Of a DNA stretch of 64,000 nucleotides, positions 1 to 9,158 are shown piece after piece. The notes below the pieces were generated by a model that saw only the letters and a program-made list of their open reading frames with translations, ran no database searches and was not told the origin of the DNA. A program made the translations under genes and the position numbers. Every line of letters begins with the position of its first letter. Position 1 is the first letter of the stretch. Source of the DNA: Flavobacteriaceae bacterium PS02336 (GTDB lineage Bacteria > Bacteroidota > Bacteroidia > Flavobacteriales > Flavobacteriaceae); assembly GCA_029960065.1 (NCBI GenBank), contig JASCOF010000001.1, positions 1,054,001 through 1,118,000 on the forward strand, written 5' to 3'.

Positions 1-39
1 CGGAAGGAATATATATAATGTGGATTTTAGAAATTTCAT
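1..39 (-). CDS. SusD-like lipoprotein, first 13 codons only
   Basis: An ATG on the minus strand at 37-39 opens a frame that runs off the left edge. The 13 visible residues (MKFLKSTLYIFLP) look like the start of a signal peptide. It begins 19 bases after the stop of the SusC gene, where the partner SusD lipoprotein is normally found in Bacteroidota. SusD-family proteins are surface lipoproteins that cap the SusC channel and bind the substrate. The identity is inferred from position alone, because no diagnostic residues are inside the window. Confidence 0.5.
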   Translation of the reverse strand, partial: MKFLKSTLYIFLP

Positions 40-58
40 AATGATCTGTTTTTTTAAA

Positions 59-3000
59 TTAAAAACTGCAATTAAATTGTAAAGAGTAATTACGCTGCGG
101 TGGAAGCGTATTATAGTTATTATTTGACAGGTATTGAGGATCAATTCCTAAATCATTTTTAACCCATAGCAATCCTAAATTTCTCGCTGCAAAATTGAAG
201 CTTAACGACTTTATAAAAGTTTTTTGCAGCCACTCTGAAGGGACATTATAACCTAATGAAACTTGCTGTAATCTCACGTTATCTGCAGGCAGTACATTAA
301 TATCTGACATTTGGAAACGATTTAAACTGTTAAAGCTGATGTTTGTAAGACCAGGAACATTTGTAAAAGCTTCGTCTCCAGCTTGTCTCCATCTGTCTGC
401 CACCAATTCGTCTTTTGCGACAGCTCCATATTGTACTCCAGAATAGGATGGATAATTTTGTAAAACCGTATTTCTAAATACATGTCCTGCATAATAAGTA
501 ATCTGAACTCCTAATCTGAAATTTTTAAAAGAGAAATCATTCATGAAACCTCCAAAATAAGGAGCAAAAGTAGTTCCCATATATTTTAGGTCTTCTTTAT
601 CAATCGATGCAATTCCTTGAGTTGAATTTACAATTGTACCGTCTTTTTTGGACACCGTAGATTGACCAGTATTATCTAAACCTGCCCAATTGTAAGCGTA
701 AACATATCCAATAGACCTGCCTTCTGTTGTTACACCAGATAGGTATTGGTTAGTGGTAGTTGCCTTAAAACGAGAGTCTGTTACTTCATTCGTATTATAA
801 GAGAAATTAAAAGTACTATTCCACTTAAAAGCAGCATTTATAATAGTTCCTGAAAGAGATAAATCTACACCATGTCCTTTTAAAGTTGCGGTATTATAAT
901 TTACAAAAGACCAGCCGTAAGTTGGATTAAAAGGAAGGTTTACTAAAATGTCTTTTGTTTTTTTATAGTAGAAATCAACACTTCCTCTTAAACGATTATT
1001 GAAAAAACCGTAATCTAAAGCGTAATTGAATGTTGATGTTGTCTCCCATTTAATTTCAGGATTTTGAGGTATGCTGATAGATCCTGTTGGTAACTGCGTA
1101 TTAAAATCGACAGATCCAATGCTGATTACAGGGCTTTGGCTTCCAAAACCACCACTAGGCGAAACTCCTGCCTTACCATAAGTAATTCTAAAAGCTAAAT
1201 TGCTTAACCAGTTTACATCTCTTAAGAAAAATTCTCTATTGATATCCCATTTACCTCCTACAGACCAAAGTGGCAATGCTCTATTTTTTTTAGAAGCTCC
1301 TAATAAGTTAGTATCATCAAAGCGGACACTTCCTGAAACATGGTATCGGTTCATAAAATCATAAGAACCCAGCCCATAGTAGGACAAATAACGGTTTCTT
1401 GATTTACTGATGTTATTATCAGAAGTTCCAATAATGCTCTGCCATCCATAAACCGTATTGTAATAAACGGTAGGATTTACAGATTGACCTGAATTAGTGT
1501 CTATATTATAACCGTAGTATCTTTGGCTTGAACCTTCTCTGCGTTCTTCTCTAATTTCTGCACCAGCTAAGAAATGTAAGCTGTTGTTTTCATTTAAATT
1601 CTTATTGATATTCATTTGAAAACGCATACTCTGAGTATCATTGTTAATGTTCGTGTTGTATAAATAAGAACCCAGCGGTATACCATAAACTAATTTTCCA
1701 GCTGTATTAACAGATGTTGCCTGGTTAATCATGTTTCGAGTAAAATAACTATCCAGTTCACTTAAAGATTTGGTCTTATTTGTAATAGAAGTATACATTC
1801 CAGATGCTTCAAAATTTAACCAATTTGTAACTGTTGCCGTTAAGCTTGCATTTAATCTGATGTTGGCTCCTTTAGTTATTACATTAGAATAATTTAGTTC
1901 ATCTAAATAGTTGTAAGACCAAGGCAAATATCCTTTTGCTTCAAATCCTTTTGAAACTTCTGGTCTGAAAAGAAAATAGCGGTCAATTCCATTTCCGTCT
2001 GCATCTGCAATCATATCATACGGACGCAAAGCGGTTGCCGATACATTTGATAATGCTTCATTTGCAACTGTATTCGTTTGATACGATGTTGGAACATAGT
2101 TGACTCCTGTATTTAACTTTAAGAAGCTTTTAAGCTGAAAAGAGTTATTTAATGTGATATTATAAGATTGAGAATCATTTCCTCTCATGGCACCATGATC
2201 TTTATTGTATCCTAAAGACAAATAATAAGTACTTTTTTCATTTCCGCCATTGATGGATAAATCATATTGCGTTGTAATCGAGTTTCTTAGTAAATATCTG
2301 TTTATCTGCCCTAAATTATCATTTTGTCCAAGCTGCGCTAATAATTGATCTCTTTCAGAAACAGAAATTTGTCCTCTTTTTTGTCTAAACATAATTTCCT
2401 GTGCGGCACTTGGATTAAGAGCCTGCCAGTTCGAGATATTATCAACAACGAATCCGCCATTTACAAGGTCTTTTTCGTAATCAATATATTGAGCAGTATT
2501 CATAACGCGAAGTTTGCCCAAATCTATTTTTTCTCCAATGCTTGTAGTTGTATTGAAATTAATTGTTGGCTCACCTTTTTTACCTTTTTTGGTTGTAATG
2601 ACAATAACACCATTAGCAGCCATAGATCCCCATATTGAACTTGCAGCAGCATCTTTTAAAACTGAAATGCTCTCTACATCATCTGGATTAAGAAAACTTA
2701 AAATTGAAGATCCCGGCACACCTCTTTTAGAAAAAGCAAAATCTTCTCTTGACTGCGGAAAACCATCGATTACAATTAAGGGCTGTCCTGTTCCGCTGTA
2801 GCTATTAGTTCCTCTGACACTGATAGAACCTGTTCTTGGATCAACATTCACACCAGCCAGTTTTCCTTCCAATCTTGACTGAATGTCAACTGTTGGAACT
2901 TCGGCCAGCTCTTTGGCGGTCATTACACCAATAGCGCCAGTTACTCTTTCTTTTGGGATTTCTGTGTATCCATTAGAAACAGTAATTTCAACAGAATGAA

Positions 3001-3619
3001 GCTCCATAACATCTGGTACAAGTGTTGCATCAATGATTCTTTTGTTATTTACAGGGACTGTAACGGTTTTATAACCTAAAGAGCTGAAAACAATAGTATC
3101 GTAAGGAGAAACTCTCATTCTGTATTCGCCTTCTTTTCTAGTAATATCCCAAGATTGTTTGCCTTTTAAAATTACGTTAACGCCAATAAGCGGTGCGCCT
3201 TTTTTATCGGTTACTTTACCGGTTAATTCATATTCCAGCTGTTCGGCTTTCTTTTTGTTTCTTTTTACAACAACTTGTTTATCAATAATATCAAAAGTAA
3301 GATTGTTACTTCGCAGGGCATTATTTAAGATTTCTTCTAAAGTCGCGTCTTTGTCCAATGTAATAGTATTGGCAGATTTAAGCACATCATCGTTATAGAA
3401 AAAAACATAGTTAGTCTGTTTTTCTAGGGTAGAAAATACTTCGGTCAGCGGCGTGTTCTTGAAACGAACATGTATTTTATTTTGTCCTAAAGAAGGGTTC
3501 GCATATAAACTACACATACTTATCCAAATAAATGCAGTAACAGATCTCATAAGCAGCAGATATAGGTAATAGTGGTATCGTCCAGAAAAATACTTTTCTG
3601 AATTATGTTTTTTATTCAT
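59..3619 (-). CDS. SusC/RagA-family TonB-linked outer-membrane receptor with STN domain
   Basis: This 1186-residue protein is an outer-membrane importer that moves a ligand across the barrel using TonB energy. After a long N-terminus and signal peptide (to about residue 46) comes a secretin/TonB short N-terminal (STN) domain (about 47-118), a carboxypeptidase-regulatory-like beta-sandwich (about 130-215), a plug (about 220-345, with the typical VLKDAAASSIWG stretch and GVIVITTKKG) and a beta-barrel ending in aromatic FNCSF. The STN domain marks the subclass that signals to a FecR anti-sigma factor, and a FecR gene and an ECF sigma gene lie directly upstream. A SusD partner appears to start just downstream. 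The substrate cannot be read from the sequence; glycans or peptides are typical. The family call is firm. Confidence 0.95.
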   Translation of the reverse strand: MNKKHNSEKYFSGRYHYYLYLLLMRSVTAFIWISMCSLYANPSLGQNKIHVRFKNTPLTEVFSTLEKQTNYVFFYNDDVLKSANTITLDKDATLEEILNNALRSNNLTFDIIDKQVVVKRNKKKAEQLEYELTGKVTDKKGAPLIGVNVILKGKQSWDITRKEGEYRMRVSPYDTIVFSSLGYKTVTVPVNNKRIIDATLVPDVMELHSVEITVSNGYTEIPKERVTGAIGVMTAKELAEVPTVDIQSRLEGKLAGVNVDPRTGSISVRGTNSYSGTGQPLIVIDGFPQSREDFAFSKRGVPGSSILSFLNPDDVESISVLKDAAASSIWGSMAANGVIVITTKKGKKGEPTINFNTTTSIGEKIDLGKLRVMNTAQYIDYEKDLVNGGFVVDNISNWQALNPSAAQEIMFRQKRGQISVSERDQLLAQLGQNDNLGQINRYLLRNSITTQYDLSINGGNEKSTYYLSLGYNKDHGAMRGNDSQSYNITLNNSFQLKSFLKLNTGVNYVPTSYQTNTVANEALSNVSATALRPYDMIADADGNGIDRYFLFRPEVSKGFEAKGYLPWSYNYLDELNYSNVITKGANIRLNASLTATVTNWLNFEASGMYTSITNKTKSLSELDSYFTRNMINQATSVNTAGKLVYGIPLGSYLYNTNINNDTQSMRFQMNINKNLNENNSLHFLAGAEIREERREGSSQRYYGYNIDTNSGQSVNPTVYYNTVYGWQSIIGTSDNNISKSRNRYLSYYGLGSYDFMNRYHVSGSVRFDDTNLLGASKKNRALPLWSVGGKWDINREFFLRDVNWLSNLAFRITYGKAGVSPSGGFGSQSPVISIGSVDFNTQLPTGSISIPQNPEIKWETTSTFNYALDYGFFNNRLRGSVDFYYKKTKDILVNLPFNPTYGWSFVNYNTATLKGHGVDLSLSGTIINAAFKWNSTFNFSYNTNEVTDSRFKATTTNQYLSGVTTEGRSIGYVYAYNWAGLDNTGQSTVSKKDGTIVNSTQGIASIDKEDLKYMGTTFAPYFGGFMNDFSFKNFRLGVQITYYAGHVFRNTVLQNYPSYSGVQYGAVAKDELVADRWRQAGDEAFTNVPGLTNISFNSLNRFQMSDINVLPADNVRLQQVSLGYNVPSEWLQKTFIKSLSFNFAARNLGLLWVKNDLGIDPQYLSNNNYNTLPPQRNYSLQFNCSF

Positions 3620-3675
3620 AATTTTGTTTTGAATTTAAGAGATAGTCAATTAGCGTTGACTACAGTTCTACAATG

Positions 3676-3702
3676 CCAAAAGATGGTTCCAACATCTTTT
3701 GG
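3676..3702 (-). promoter_or_regulatory. Hairpin in the SusC leader region
   Basis: A perfect 10-bp inverted repeat (CCAAAAGATG / CATCTTTTGG, 7-base loop) lies between the FecR gene and SusC. Read toward SusC it has no U-tract after it, so it is not a plain terminator for the FecR transcript. It could reduce read-through or shape the SusC leader. The run of T on the other side would terminate plus-strand transcription, but no plus-strand gene ends here. Confidence 0.35.
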
Positions 3703-3796
3703 TTTTTTTTTTGGTTAGTTTTTACAAATAAGGTTGATATGTTTATTTTTGGTCTTATATCATAGGCTTTGGTGGTTTTAGAATTGATTTTTTTAT

Positions 3797-4849
3797 TTAT
3801 TTAATTGTAATAGTTCTTTGGTTTGCGTTAACAGTACAGTGGTTATTGGTAATACTCGCTAAAGTAGTTGCCAGTGAATTAAGGTTTTCATTTAAAGCAA
3901 ATGATCCAGAGTAATTGGCATCAAGATTTAAATTGTCTCCTTTTATAAATTCAATTTTATAATATTTTGAAAGCTTGCTTAAAATACTATTCAAAGACTG
4001 ACTTTTGAAAGTAAAATAACCTTCTCTCCAAGACAATACAGAAGCAACATCTTTTCGTTCTACTTTAATTTGTTTTTTGTCTTTATCGATTGTAGCAATC
4101 ATTCCAGGCGTTAAGTCTTCCTGAATTTCTTTACTAGCTAAAAGTCCTTTTTTGTTGTAAGTAATTCTAACTTTTCCTTGTAATAAAGCCGTTTGAACTG
4201 TTTCGTCTTCGGGATAAGAACTCACATTGAAAACCGTTCCCAGAACACGTACGTCGCATTCTTTGGTTTTTACAAAAAATGGTTTTGCTTTGTTATGAGC
4301 CACATCAAAAGCGGCTTCACCAGTTAAATACACTTCACGAATTGATCCGTCAAATTGAGTTGGATAAATTAAGGATGAACCAGAGTTTAGCCAGACTGTT
4401 GTGCCGTCAACCAATACAATCTGTGTTCTTTTACCGTAAGGAACTCTAACGGTATTAAAAGACGCACTGCTGGAGTTAGTATTGATTGCCTGATTTCCAA
4501 CCGTTACTTTCTCACCATTTTTACCATAGCTGATAATTGAACTGTCTTTTACAGCAATAGTTTTTTGATCTTGCAGTACAAGAGAGATATTCTCTAAATC
4601 TGCATTAGATTCTATTGTTAGTCCTTTTTCGGCAAAAAGTTCTAAATCTGTTTTAGGTTTAGTTTCTGCGGTTTGGTTTAAAAATAATGCAGTAAATAAT
4701 GCCACACTAGCAGCGGCAGAAAAGGCAAGAAGTCTTTTCTTATTCCTGCGTCTGGATTCTTTTTGTTCCAGTTCAATAAGTCCATGACGAATTTGATTCT
4801 TTAAAGAATCTTTTTCATCGTTCGATATTTTGTTAAAATTAATTTGCAA
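3797..4849 (-). CDS. FecR-family anti-sigma factor
   Basis: This 350-residue inner-membrane protein would hold the neighbouring ECF sigma factor inactive until the STN domain of the SusC receptor signals ligand. Visible parts are a cytoplasmic N-terminus (1-38), one transmembrane helix (about 39-58), a periplasmic FecR domain (about 120-220, including VPYGKRTQIVLVDGTTVWLN) and a C-terminal STN-like DUF4974 domain (about 280-350). Order on the minus strand is sigma, FecR, SusC, SusD, the normal arrangement for a receptor under cell-surface signalling. The inducing ligand is unknown. Length and domain order are normal for the family. Confidence 0.93.
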   Translation of the reverse strand: MQINFNKISNDEKDSLKNQIRHGLIELEQKESRRRNKKRLLAFSAAASVALFTALFLNQTAETKPKTDLELFAEKGLTIESNADLENISLVLQDQKTIAVKDSSIISYGKNGEKVTVGNQAINTNSSSASFNTVRVPYGKRTQIVLVDGTTVWLNSGSSLIYPTQFDGSIREVYLTGEAAFDVAHNKAKPFFVKTKECDVRVLGTVFNVSSYPEDETVQTALLQGKVRITYNKKGLLASKEIQEDLTPGMIATIDKDKKQIKVERKDVASVLSWREGYFTFKSQSLNSILSKLSKYYKIEFIKGDNLNLDANYSGSFALNENLNSLATTLASITNNHCTVNANQRTITIK

Positions 4850-4924
4850 GGCGATGTTTTTATGGGGTATATAATACTAAGAGAACAACTCTTGTAAAAC
4901 ATAGACATAAAAAATAACCTTTTT

Positions 4925-5470
4925 TTAAAGTTTTTTTCGAAGTTCTTTCAAACACCTGTAAATCAGAGTTCTGCAAGACTCAATAGAAATGCCTAAAATA
5001 GAAGCAATTTCTTCATACGGTTTGTCTTCGTTAAATCTGTAGAATAATGCCTTGCGCTGTTTTTCTGTAAGTTCTTCCATCGCAAAAGCCAGTTTAGAAT
5101 TGAGTGCAGTATTATTTTCTTCTTCGATTAGAGTATCTTCAAAAGAGAGTTCCTTTAATATAACTGAATCGTAATCAGTATTTAAAGAAAAAATTTTCTG
5201 TGCAGCTTTATGTTTTTTTAAAACATTTCGCTGTGTGATTTTAAACAAATACGATTTTACATTTACAGTTTCGGCAAGACCGCTTCGGTATTTATAAATG
5301 TCCAGAAAAACATCATGAATCGCATCTTTAGCAATCGAAGATTCATTAGTATATTGTAAAGCAAAAGTTAGTAAAACATCCGCGTAGATATCATACAGCT
5401 TCTCAAAGGCAGTAATATCACCTTTTTTAATCTGCTGCCATAAAAAAATATCTGTAGTGGTATTCTCCAT
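4925..5470 (-). CDS. ECF RNA polymerase sigma-70 factor (FecI-like)
   Basis: This 181-residue protein contains a sigma region 2 (about 25-92, with KDAIHDVFLDIYKYR) and a region 4 helix-turn-helix (about 125-178, with EEIASILGISIESCRTLIYR). It has no region 1.1 or 3, as expected for extracytoplasmic-function sigma factors. It would direct RNA polymerase to the SusC/SusD promoter and probably its own when released by the FecR protein encoded 75 bases downstream. The 280-base gap upstream (5471-5750) must hold the promoter of this operon; I could not place it with confidence. Confidence 0.93.
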   Translation of the reverse strand: MENTTTDIFLWQQIKKGDITAFEKLYDIYADVLLTFALQYTNESSIAKDAIHDVFLDIYKYRSGLAETVNVKSYLFKITQRNVLKKHKAAQKIFSLNTDYDSVILKELSFEDTLIEEENNTALNSKLAFAMEELTEKQRKALFYRFNEDKPYEEIASILGISIESCRTLIYRCLKELRKKL

Positions 5471-5750
5471 TTAAGGAATAAAATTGCGCTTGTTTTTGAG
5501 CAAATCTAAAACTTTTATCAGTTGATTAAATAATTTTTCGAATTTTTCGCATCATTTTCAAGATTTTGGTCAAAATAATGGCGATAATTTTGTTAAAATA
5601 AGTTTTAATGATTTGTGTCAATATCTAGAATGAAAGAAAAAGATTTCGTAAACAGAAATGATCTTTTTTTTAACATTGCAGCAAAGTAAAATTAAACTCC
5701 CACTAACGTAAAAATCGATAGGTTTTTTTGTAGTATTTAATTTTCGGACA

Positions 5751-7304
5751 TTATGGAGCTATATATTCCTCTTTGTTAGTATTATTTTGAAGATAAGTAA
5801 TAAACGTTAACGGAGAAACACCAGTAATTTTCTTGAATGTAATTGTAAATCGGCTGTGAGAAGCAAAACCAGCCTGATCGGCCAGATAACTGATTTTGTA
5901 TTTCAAATAATCGGGATCATTTTTCAATCGGTCAACGATATAATTAATGCGAAGCTCGTTGATATATCCCGCAAAATCCTTTGATTTATGTTTGTTGATA
6001 ACATACGAAAGATAACGATGATTAACATTCAGCTCTGAAGCCACAGAGTTAAGCGATAAGGTTTTATTAAGGAAAGAATGAGCGTTCTCAAATTCTTTTA
6101 TGTTTTCTAAGATTGCATTCTCGGTAGCTTCAGACATATATTCTTTAGAAGCTTCTTTCTTAGACTCTATTTCAGTTTCCATAGTTGGAACAGTATTACC
6201 ATTGTCTATAAAAGCCTTGATTTTTTTATAATCTTGTTTTCTCTTAAAGATGTAAAGCAAAATTGTAATTAGAATAACAAAAATGCAGATTCCGATGAAA
6301 ATGAATGTGTTTTTTTGATATTGTGTCTGGCTGTCCTGATGGCTTTTTCGGATTGATTTAATTATATCATCAGCAATCATTTTTTTATTGTCATTTTCGG
6401 CCTTTACTATTTTAAGATTCTTTTCATTATAAATGATGTACTTTTTAGAATCCGTTTTTTTATAAAACTCCATAAAAGAAGTATAAACCTCTTGCTTTAA
6501 CGCAGAGTAATCTGATTTTTCTGCAATCTCTTCGGCTTTTTTATAATGCAATAATGCCTTTTTATAATCCTTCAATTCGACATACACATTTGCAATGCCA
6601 TTATAAATAAAACCCTTTAACGGATTATCATAAGATAAAGATTCCTGAAGTTCCTTTTGTGCTTTTTCGTAATGATATAAAGCAGAATCAGCCTTTTTTA
6701 ATTCCAGATAGTTTCGGGCAATAAGTTCGTCGTTAATTGCAATTTGATAATTTTTATCGCTTACAGCAGCCGCTTTTTCGAATAAATGAATTCCTTTTTT
6801 AAGATGTGAAATCGCTTTAGAATAATTCGAATCATGCAGTTCGTAGCAGGCAAGTTCCTGAGAAAGATTTCCTTGAAATCGGTACATTTCAGTTTTGTCT
6901 TTAATTTTTTTACTGGTTGCAACCGCTTTATTCAAATAAATTTTTCCAGTATCGTAAATTTCACTTTCGCGATAAAGGGAAGCCATGAAACCATATATTT
7001 TAGCCATTACTGCAAAATCTTTTCCTATAACTGCTAAACTATCGGCTTGTTTAAGAGCGTTAATAGCTTCATTGTTGATTCCGTATTGATACAAAATATG
7101 CGCTTTCAGCATACGTGTTTTTATTTTATCCGAATTATTTTTTGCCGTATTATATAAGAAATCCGTATTTCTTAAAGCTTTTTTAGGGTTTGAACTCAAT
7201 AAAACCTGATATGTTTCTGTATAAATGCGTTCGAACGAATCTTGCGAATAACCAATGTAAAATGAAAGGAAAAAGGTAAGGAGTACTGTATTTTTAAATT
7301 GCAT
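5751..7304 (-). CDS. TPR-repeat membrane sensor with AraC-type DNA-binding domain
   Basis: This 517-residue protein has a signal sequence (1-20), a periplasmic block of tetratricopeptide repeats (about 30-300), one transmembrane helix (about 331-350), a charged linker, and an AraC/XylS helix-turn-helix pair (about 410-505, ending in GFASHSRFTITFKKITGVSPLTF, of which only the last part is the second HTH). This architecture is common in Flavobacteriia as a one-protein transmembrane regulator: the TPR part senses something outside and the AraC part binds promoters inside. It is oriented like the sigma/FecR/SusC genes but upstream of them, separated by 280 bases, so it may or may not control them. 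Confidence 0.9.
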   Translation of the reverse strand: MQFKNTVLLTFFLSFYIGYSQDSFERIYTETYQVLLSSNPKKALRNTDFLYNTAKNNSDKIKTRMLKAHILYQYGINNEAINALKQADSLAVIGKDFAVMAKIYGFMASLYRESEIYDTGKIYLNKAVATSKKIKDKTEMYRFQGNLSQELACYELHDSNYSKAISHLKKGIHLFEKAAAVSDKNYQIAINDELIARNYLELKKADSALYHYEKAQKELQESLSYDNPLKGFIYNGIANVYVELKDYKKALLHYKKAEEIAEKSDYSALKQEVYTSFMEFYKKTDSKKYIIYNEKNLKIVKAENDNKKMIADDIIKSIRKSHQDSQTQYQKNTFIFIGICIFVILITILLYIFKRKQDYKKIKAFIDNGNTVPTMETEIESKKEASKEYMSEATENAILENIKEFENAHSFLNKTLSLNSVASELNVNHRYLSYVINKHKSKDFAGYINELRINYIVDRLKNDPDYLKYKISYLADQAGFASHSRFTITFKKITGVSPLTFITYLQNNTNKEEYIAP

Positions 7305-7591
7305 GTGGTATTTAGTTATAATTTACATCCAACAGTTTTATATTAAAAATATATATTCTGTTTTTATAATATAATTTTAGTATAGTAAAAATGGGAAAGT
7401 AAGTATAATTTTTCAAATTATCATTGAGTATTTGTTTTCTTAACAACATTAAATTTTTATGTGTAATAAGTTTTTTAGTTTTTAGCGATTTGCATCAAAT
7501 GGACAAATTTTGACCTATTATTTGAAATTTTATGATTTAAAAACTGACTAATTTTTAAAGTGTTTTAAGCCAGTTGTTTATGAATTTTCTT

Positions 7592-7891
7592 TCATGGAAA
7601 TATTTTATCTTTTACGTAATTGGTAAAGAAACGCTCCATTTTTTCCTCGCTCAAATGATTAGTTTCGCATCCAAGTTTTTCAATAGAAAGTATAATTTTT
7701 GTTTTAGAGCTTTTTTTTGTTGGGCTGCTGGTTTCGTACAAAGGCTGCGCAATTTCTTCCAATATTTATTACCTTAATACATTAAACCAATCCTGTTCAT
7801 CACAGGCTCTAGAGGGGTCCGGAGTATATTTGTTTTTTAGTGTATGCCATAAATTTGGTTGAAACTTAACAGCTGAAACCAGCAGTATTTT
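7592..7891 (-). pseudogene. Decayed ORF with two in-frame stops
   Basis: Read on the minus strand, one frame of 100 codons gives protein-like sequence in two blocks separated by a TAA TAA pair. The first block contains KFQPNLWHTLKNKYTPDPSR and ends DEQDWFNVLR. The second contains QPLYETSSPTKKSSK and EEKMERFFTNYVKDKIFP. There is no start codon in a suitable place. I read it as the leftover of a disrupted gene in the otherwise empty 7305-7919 interval. I do not recognise the family, and it could be chance. Confidence 0.3.
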
Positions 7892-7919
7892 TTAAGATTT
7901 TAAAAAGTAATGTACCGTA

Positions 7920-8369
7920 ATGAAAAGAAAATATACCAAATCGGCATTATTGCTATTAGACATACAAAACGATTATTTCTACAAAGGCAAAATGGAATTT
8001 AGCGGCAGTTATGAAGCCGCTTCTCAAGCAAAGAAAATCCTGGATATTTTTAGAAAGAAAAGAAAAACAATAATACATATCCAGCATATTGCAGTGCATA
8101 AAAATGCTTCACACTTTGTCTCTGACACTTACGGAGCAGAAATATATGAAGAAGTTAAACCTCTCGAAGGAGAAACTGTAATTATTAAAAATAACCCCAA
8201 TAGTTTTATAAAAACAGGTTTATTCGACTACTTGAAGAATAACCAAATTGAAAATCTAACAATTGTTGGTATGATGGATAATATGGCAAACGATCCAACC
8301 GTGCGAACAGCCAAAGACTTGGGATTCAATGTGCAATTGGCAGAAAATAAAATAGCTGTAAGTGTATAA
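7920..8369 (+). CDS. Isochorismatase-like protein, shortened, catalytic Cys missing
   Basis: This 149-residue protein has the cysteine-hydrolase fold of the isochorismatase family: the strand and aspartate of LLLDIQNDYF (D14), the lysine of VIIKNNPNSF (K90), and the GMM ... TVRTAKDLGF region. In active members the GMMTxxCVxxTxR motif supplies the nucleophilic cysteine; here the sequence is GMMDNMANDPTVR, with alanine (A123) in that place. The protein also stops about 30-40 residues early, right after the strand following that motif. Two of the three catalytic residues remain, so this is probably a decaying gene or a non-enzymatic homologue. The neighbouring DNA upstream is also decayed. Confidence 0.75.
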   Translation: MKRKYTKSALLLLDIQNDYFYKGKMEFSGSYEAASQAKKILDIFRKKRKTIIHIQHIAVHKNASHFVSDTYGAEIYEEVKPLEGETVIIKNNPNSFIKTGLFDYLKNNQIENLTIVGMMDNMANDPTVRTAKDLGFNVQLAENKIAVSV

Positions 8370-8420
8370 AGAAATATTTGTTATACCTGTTTGTTAAATT
8401 AAATGAAACAAAAAAAGAGA

Positions 8421-8456
8421 TTTGGTTAAAACAAATATAAAAATGATGTATTTTTG
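8421..8456 (+). promoter_or_regulatory. Bacteroidota-type promoter for the copper cassette
   Basis: TTTG at 8421-8424 is followed by TATTTTTG at 8449-8456, matching the Bacteroidota consensus TTTG / TAnnTTTG. The spacer of 24 bases is slightly longer than usual. It sits 23 bases before the TTG start of the first small Cys-motif gene, which fits a short leader. No operator sequence was recognised next to it. Confidence 0.45.
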
Positions 8457-8479
8457 CCCACGTAATAAGTAACAAACAG

Positions 8480-8851
8480 TTGAAAAGGTTAATAATCATA
8501 GCACTTTCTATTTTAATTTTATCACCTTCCTTTGGGAGCCTGTTTGTTTATGCTTCATTCAAAATCAATCAGAAAGAAATTGCACAAACAATCTGTGTGC
8601 AGCGCAAGCAGGTTTTTAACAACTGTAACGGCCGATGCGAACTTCAAAAAAGCATTAAAAAATATTCTGATAACGAAAAGAAAATGCAGGACAGCCTAAA
8701 AGATAAATTAGAGCTTGTCTATGTTCAAAATACTGCAGAAGTTTTTATTAGTGCAGTTTCTGTTATCGATTCAACAGAAAATACTACTATTTTATTCGAA
8801 AAGAAACCTATCGGGGCTTCTAATCTTACATTTCACCCTCCGCTCGTATAA
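8480..8851 (+). CDS. Small membrane-anchored Cys-motif protein, copy 1
   Basis: This 123-residue protein starts with TTG; no in-frame ATG fits the hydrophobic N-terminus. One signal anchor or signal peptide covers about residues 3-25. It is followed by FKINQKEIAQTICV and a cysteine cluster C39, C49, C53 (C-x9-CNGRC), then a charged helix and a C-terminus ending in HPPLV. The protein at 12068-12436 shares the same layout with cysteines at exactly the same positions, so the two are paralogues. I do not know a named family. The cysteine spacing and the position at the head of an MbnP/MbnH/TonB cassette suggest metal (copper) or redox work at the inner membrane; this is inference. Confidence 0.75.
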   Translation: MKRLIIIALSILILSPSFGSLFVYASFKINQKEIAQTICVQRKQVFNNCNGRCELQKSIKKYSDNEKKMQDSLKDKLELVYVQNTAEVFISAVSVIDSTENTTILFEKKPIGASNLTFHPPLV

Positions 8852-9158
8852 TTCGAGATCATTTTTTTGTTTTTAAAATCAATCAGCATCGTTCCTTTTT
8901 TTGAATGATGTAAAAATAGATGCGATAATTTTCTATCTATAAGAGGTGAATGTATTTTGGAATGACAGATTGAAAAGCTGTTTTCCTTTCTATATAACAT
9001 TCAAAGTTTGAGAAACAATTGATCTTACTCCAGCAATTGAAAATATTTTAGATACATTTTCAATTGAAAACACCCATTAAAATTTCACGGCATTTGAACC
9101 TTCCAAAATGGATGGTTTTGTGCTGCATTTTAAAACGTTTTTCAAACATTCATTACAA

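Noticed and set aside
2345..2801. Plus-strand ORFs of about 95 codons inside the SusC gene
   Set aside because: They are antisense to a clear SusC coding region and have Ser/Phe/Leu-rich shadow composition.
7574..7777. Plus-strand ORF of 67 codons in the decayed interval
   Set aside because: Phe/Lys-rich shadow of the more protein-like minus-strand frame at 7592-7891; no support for a start.
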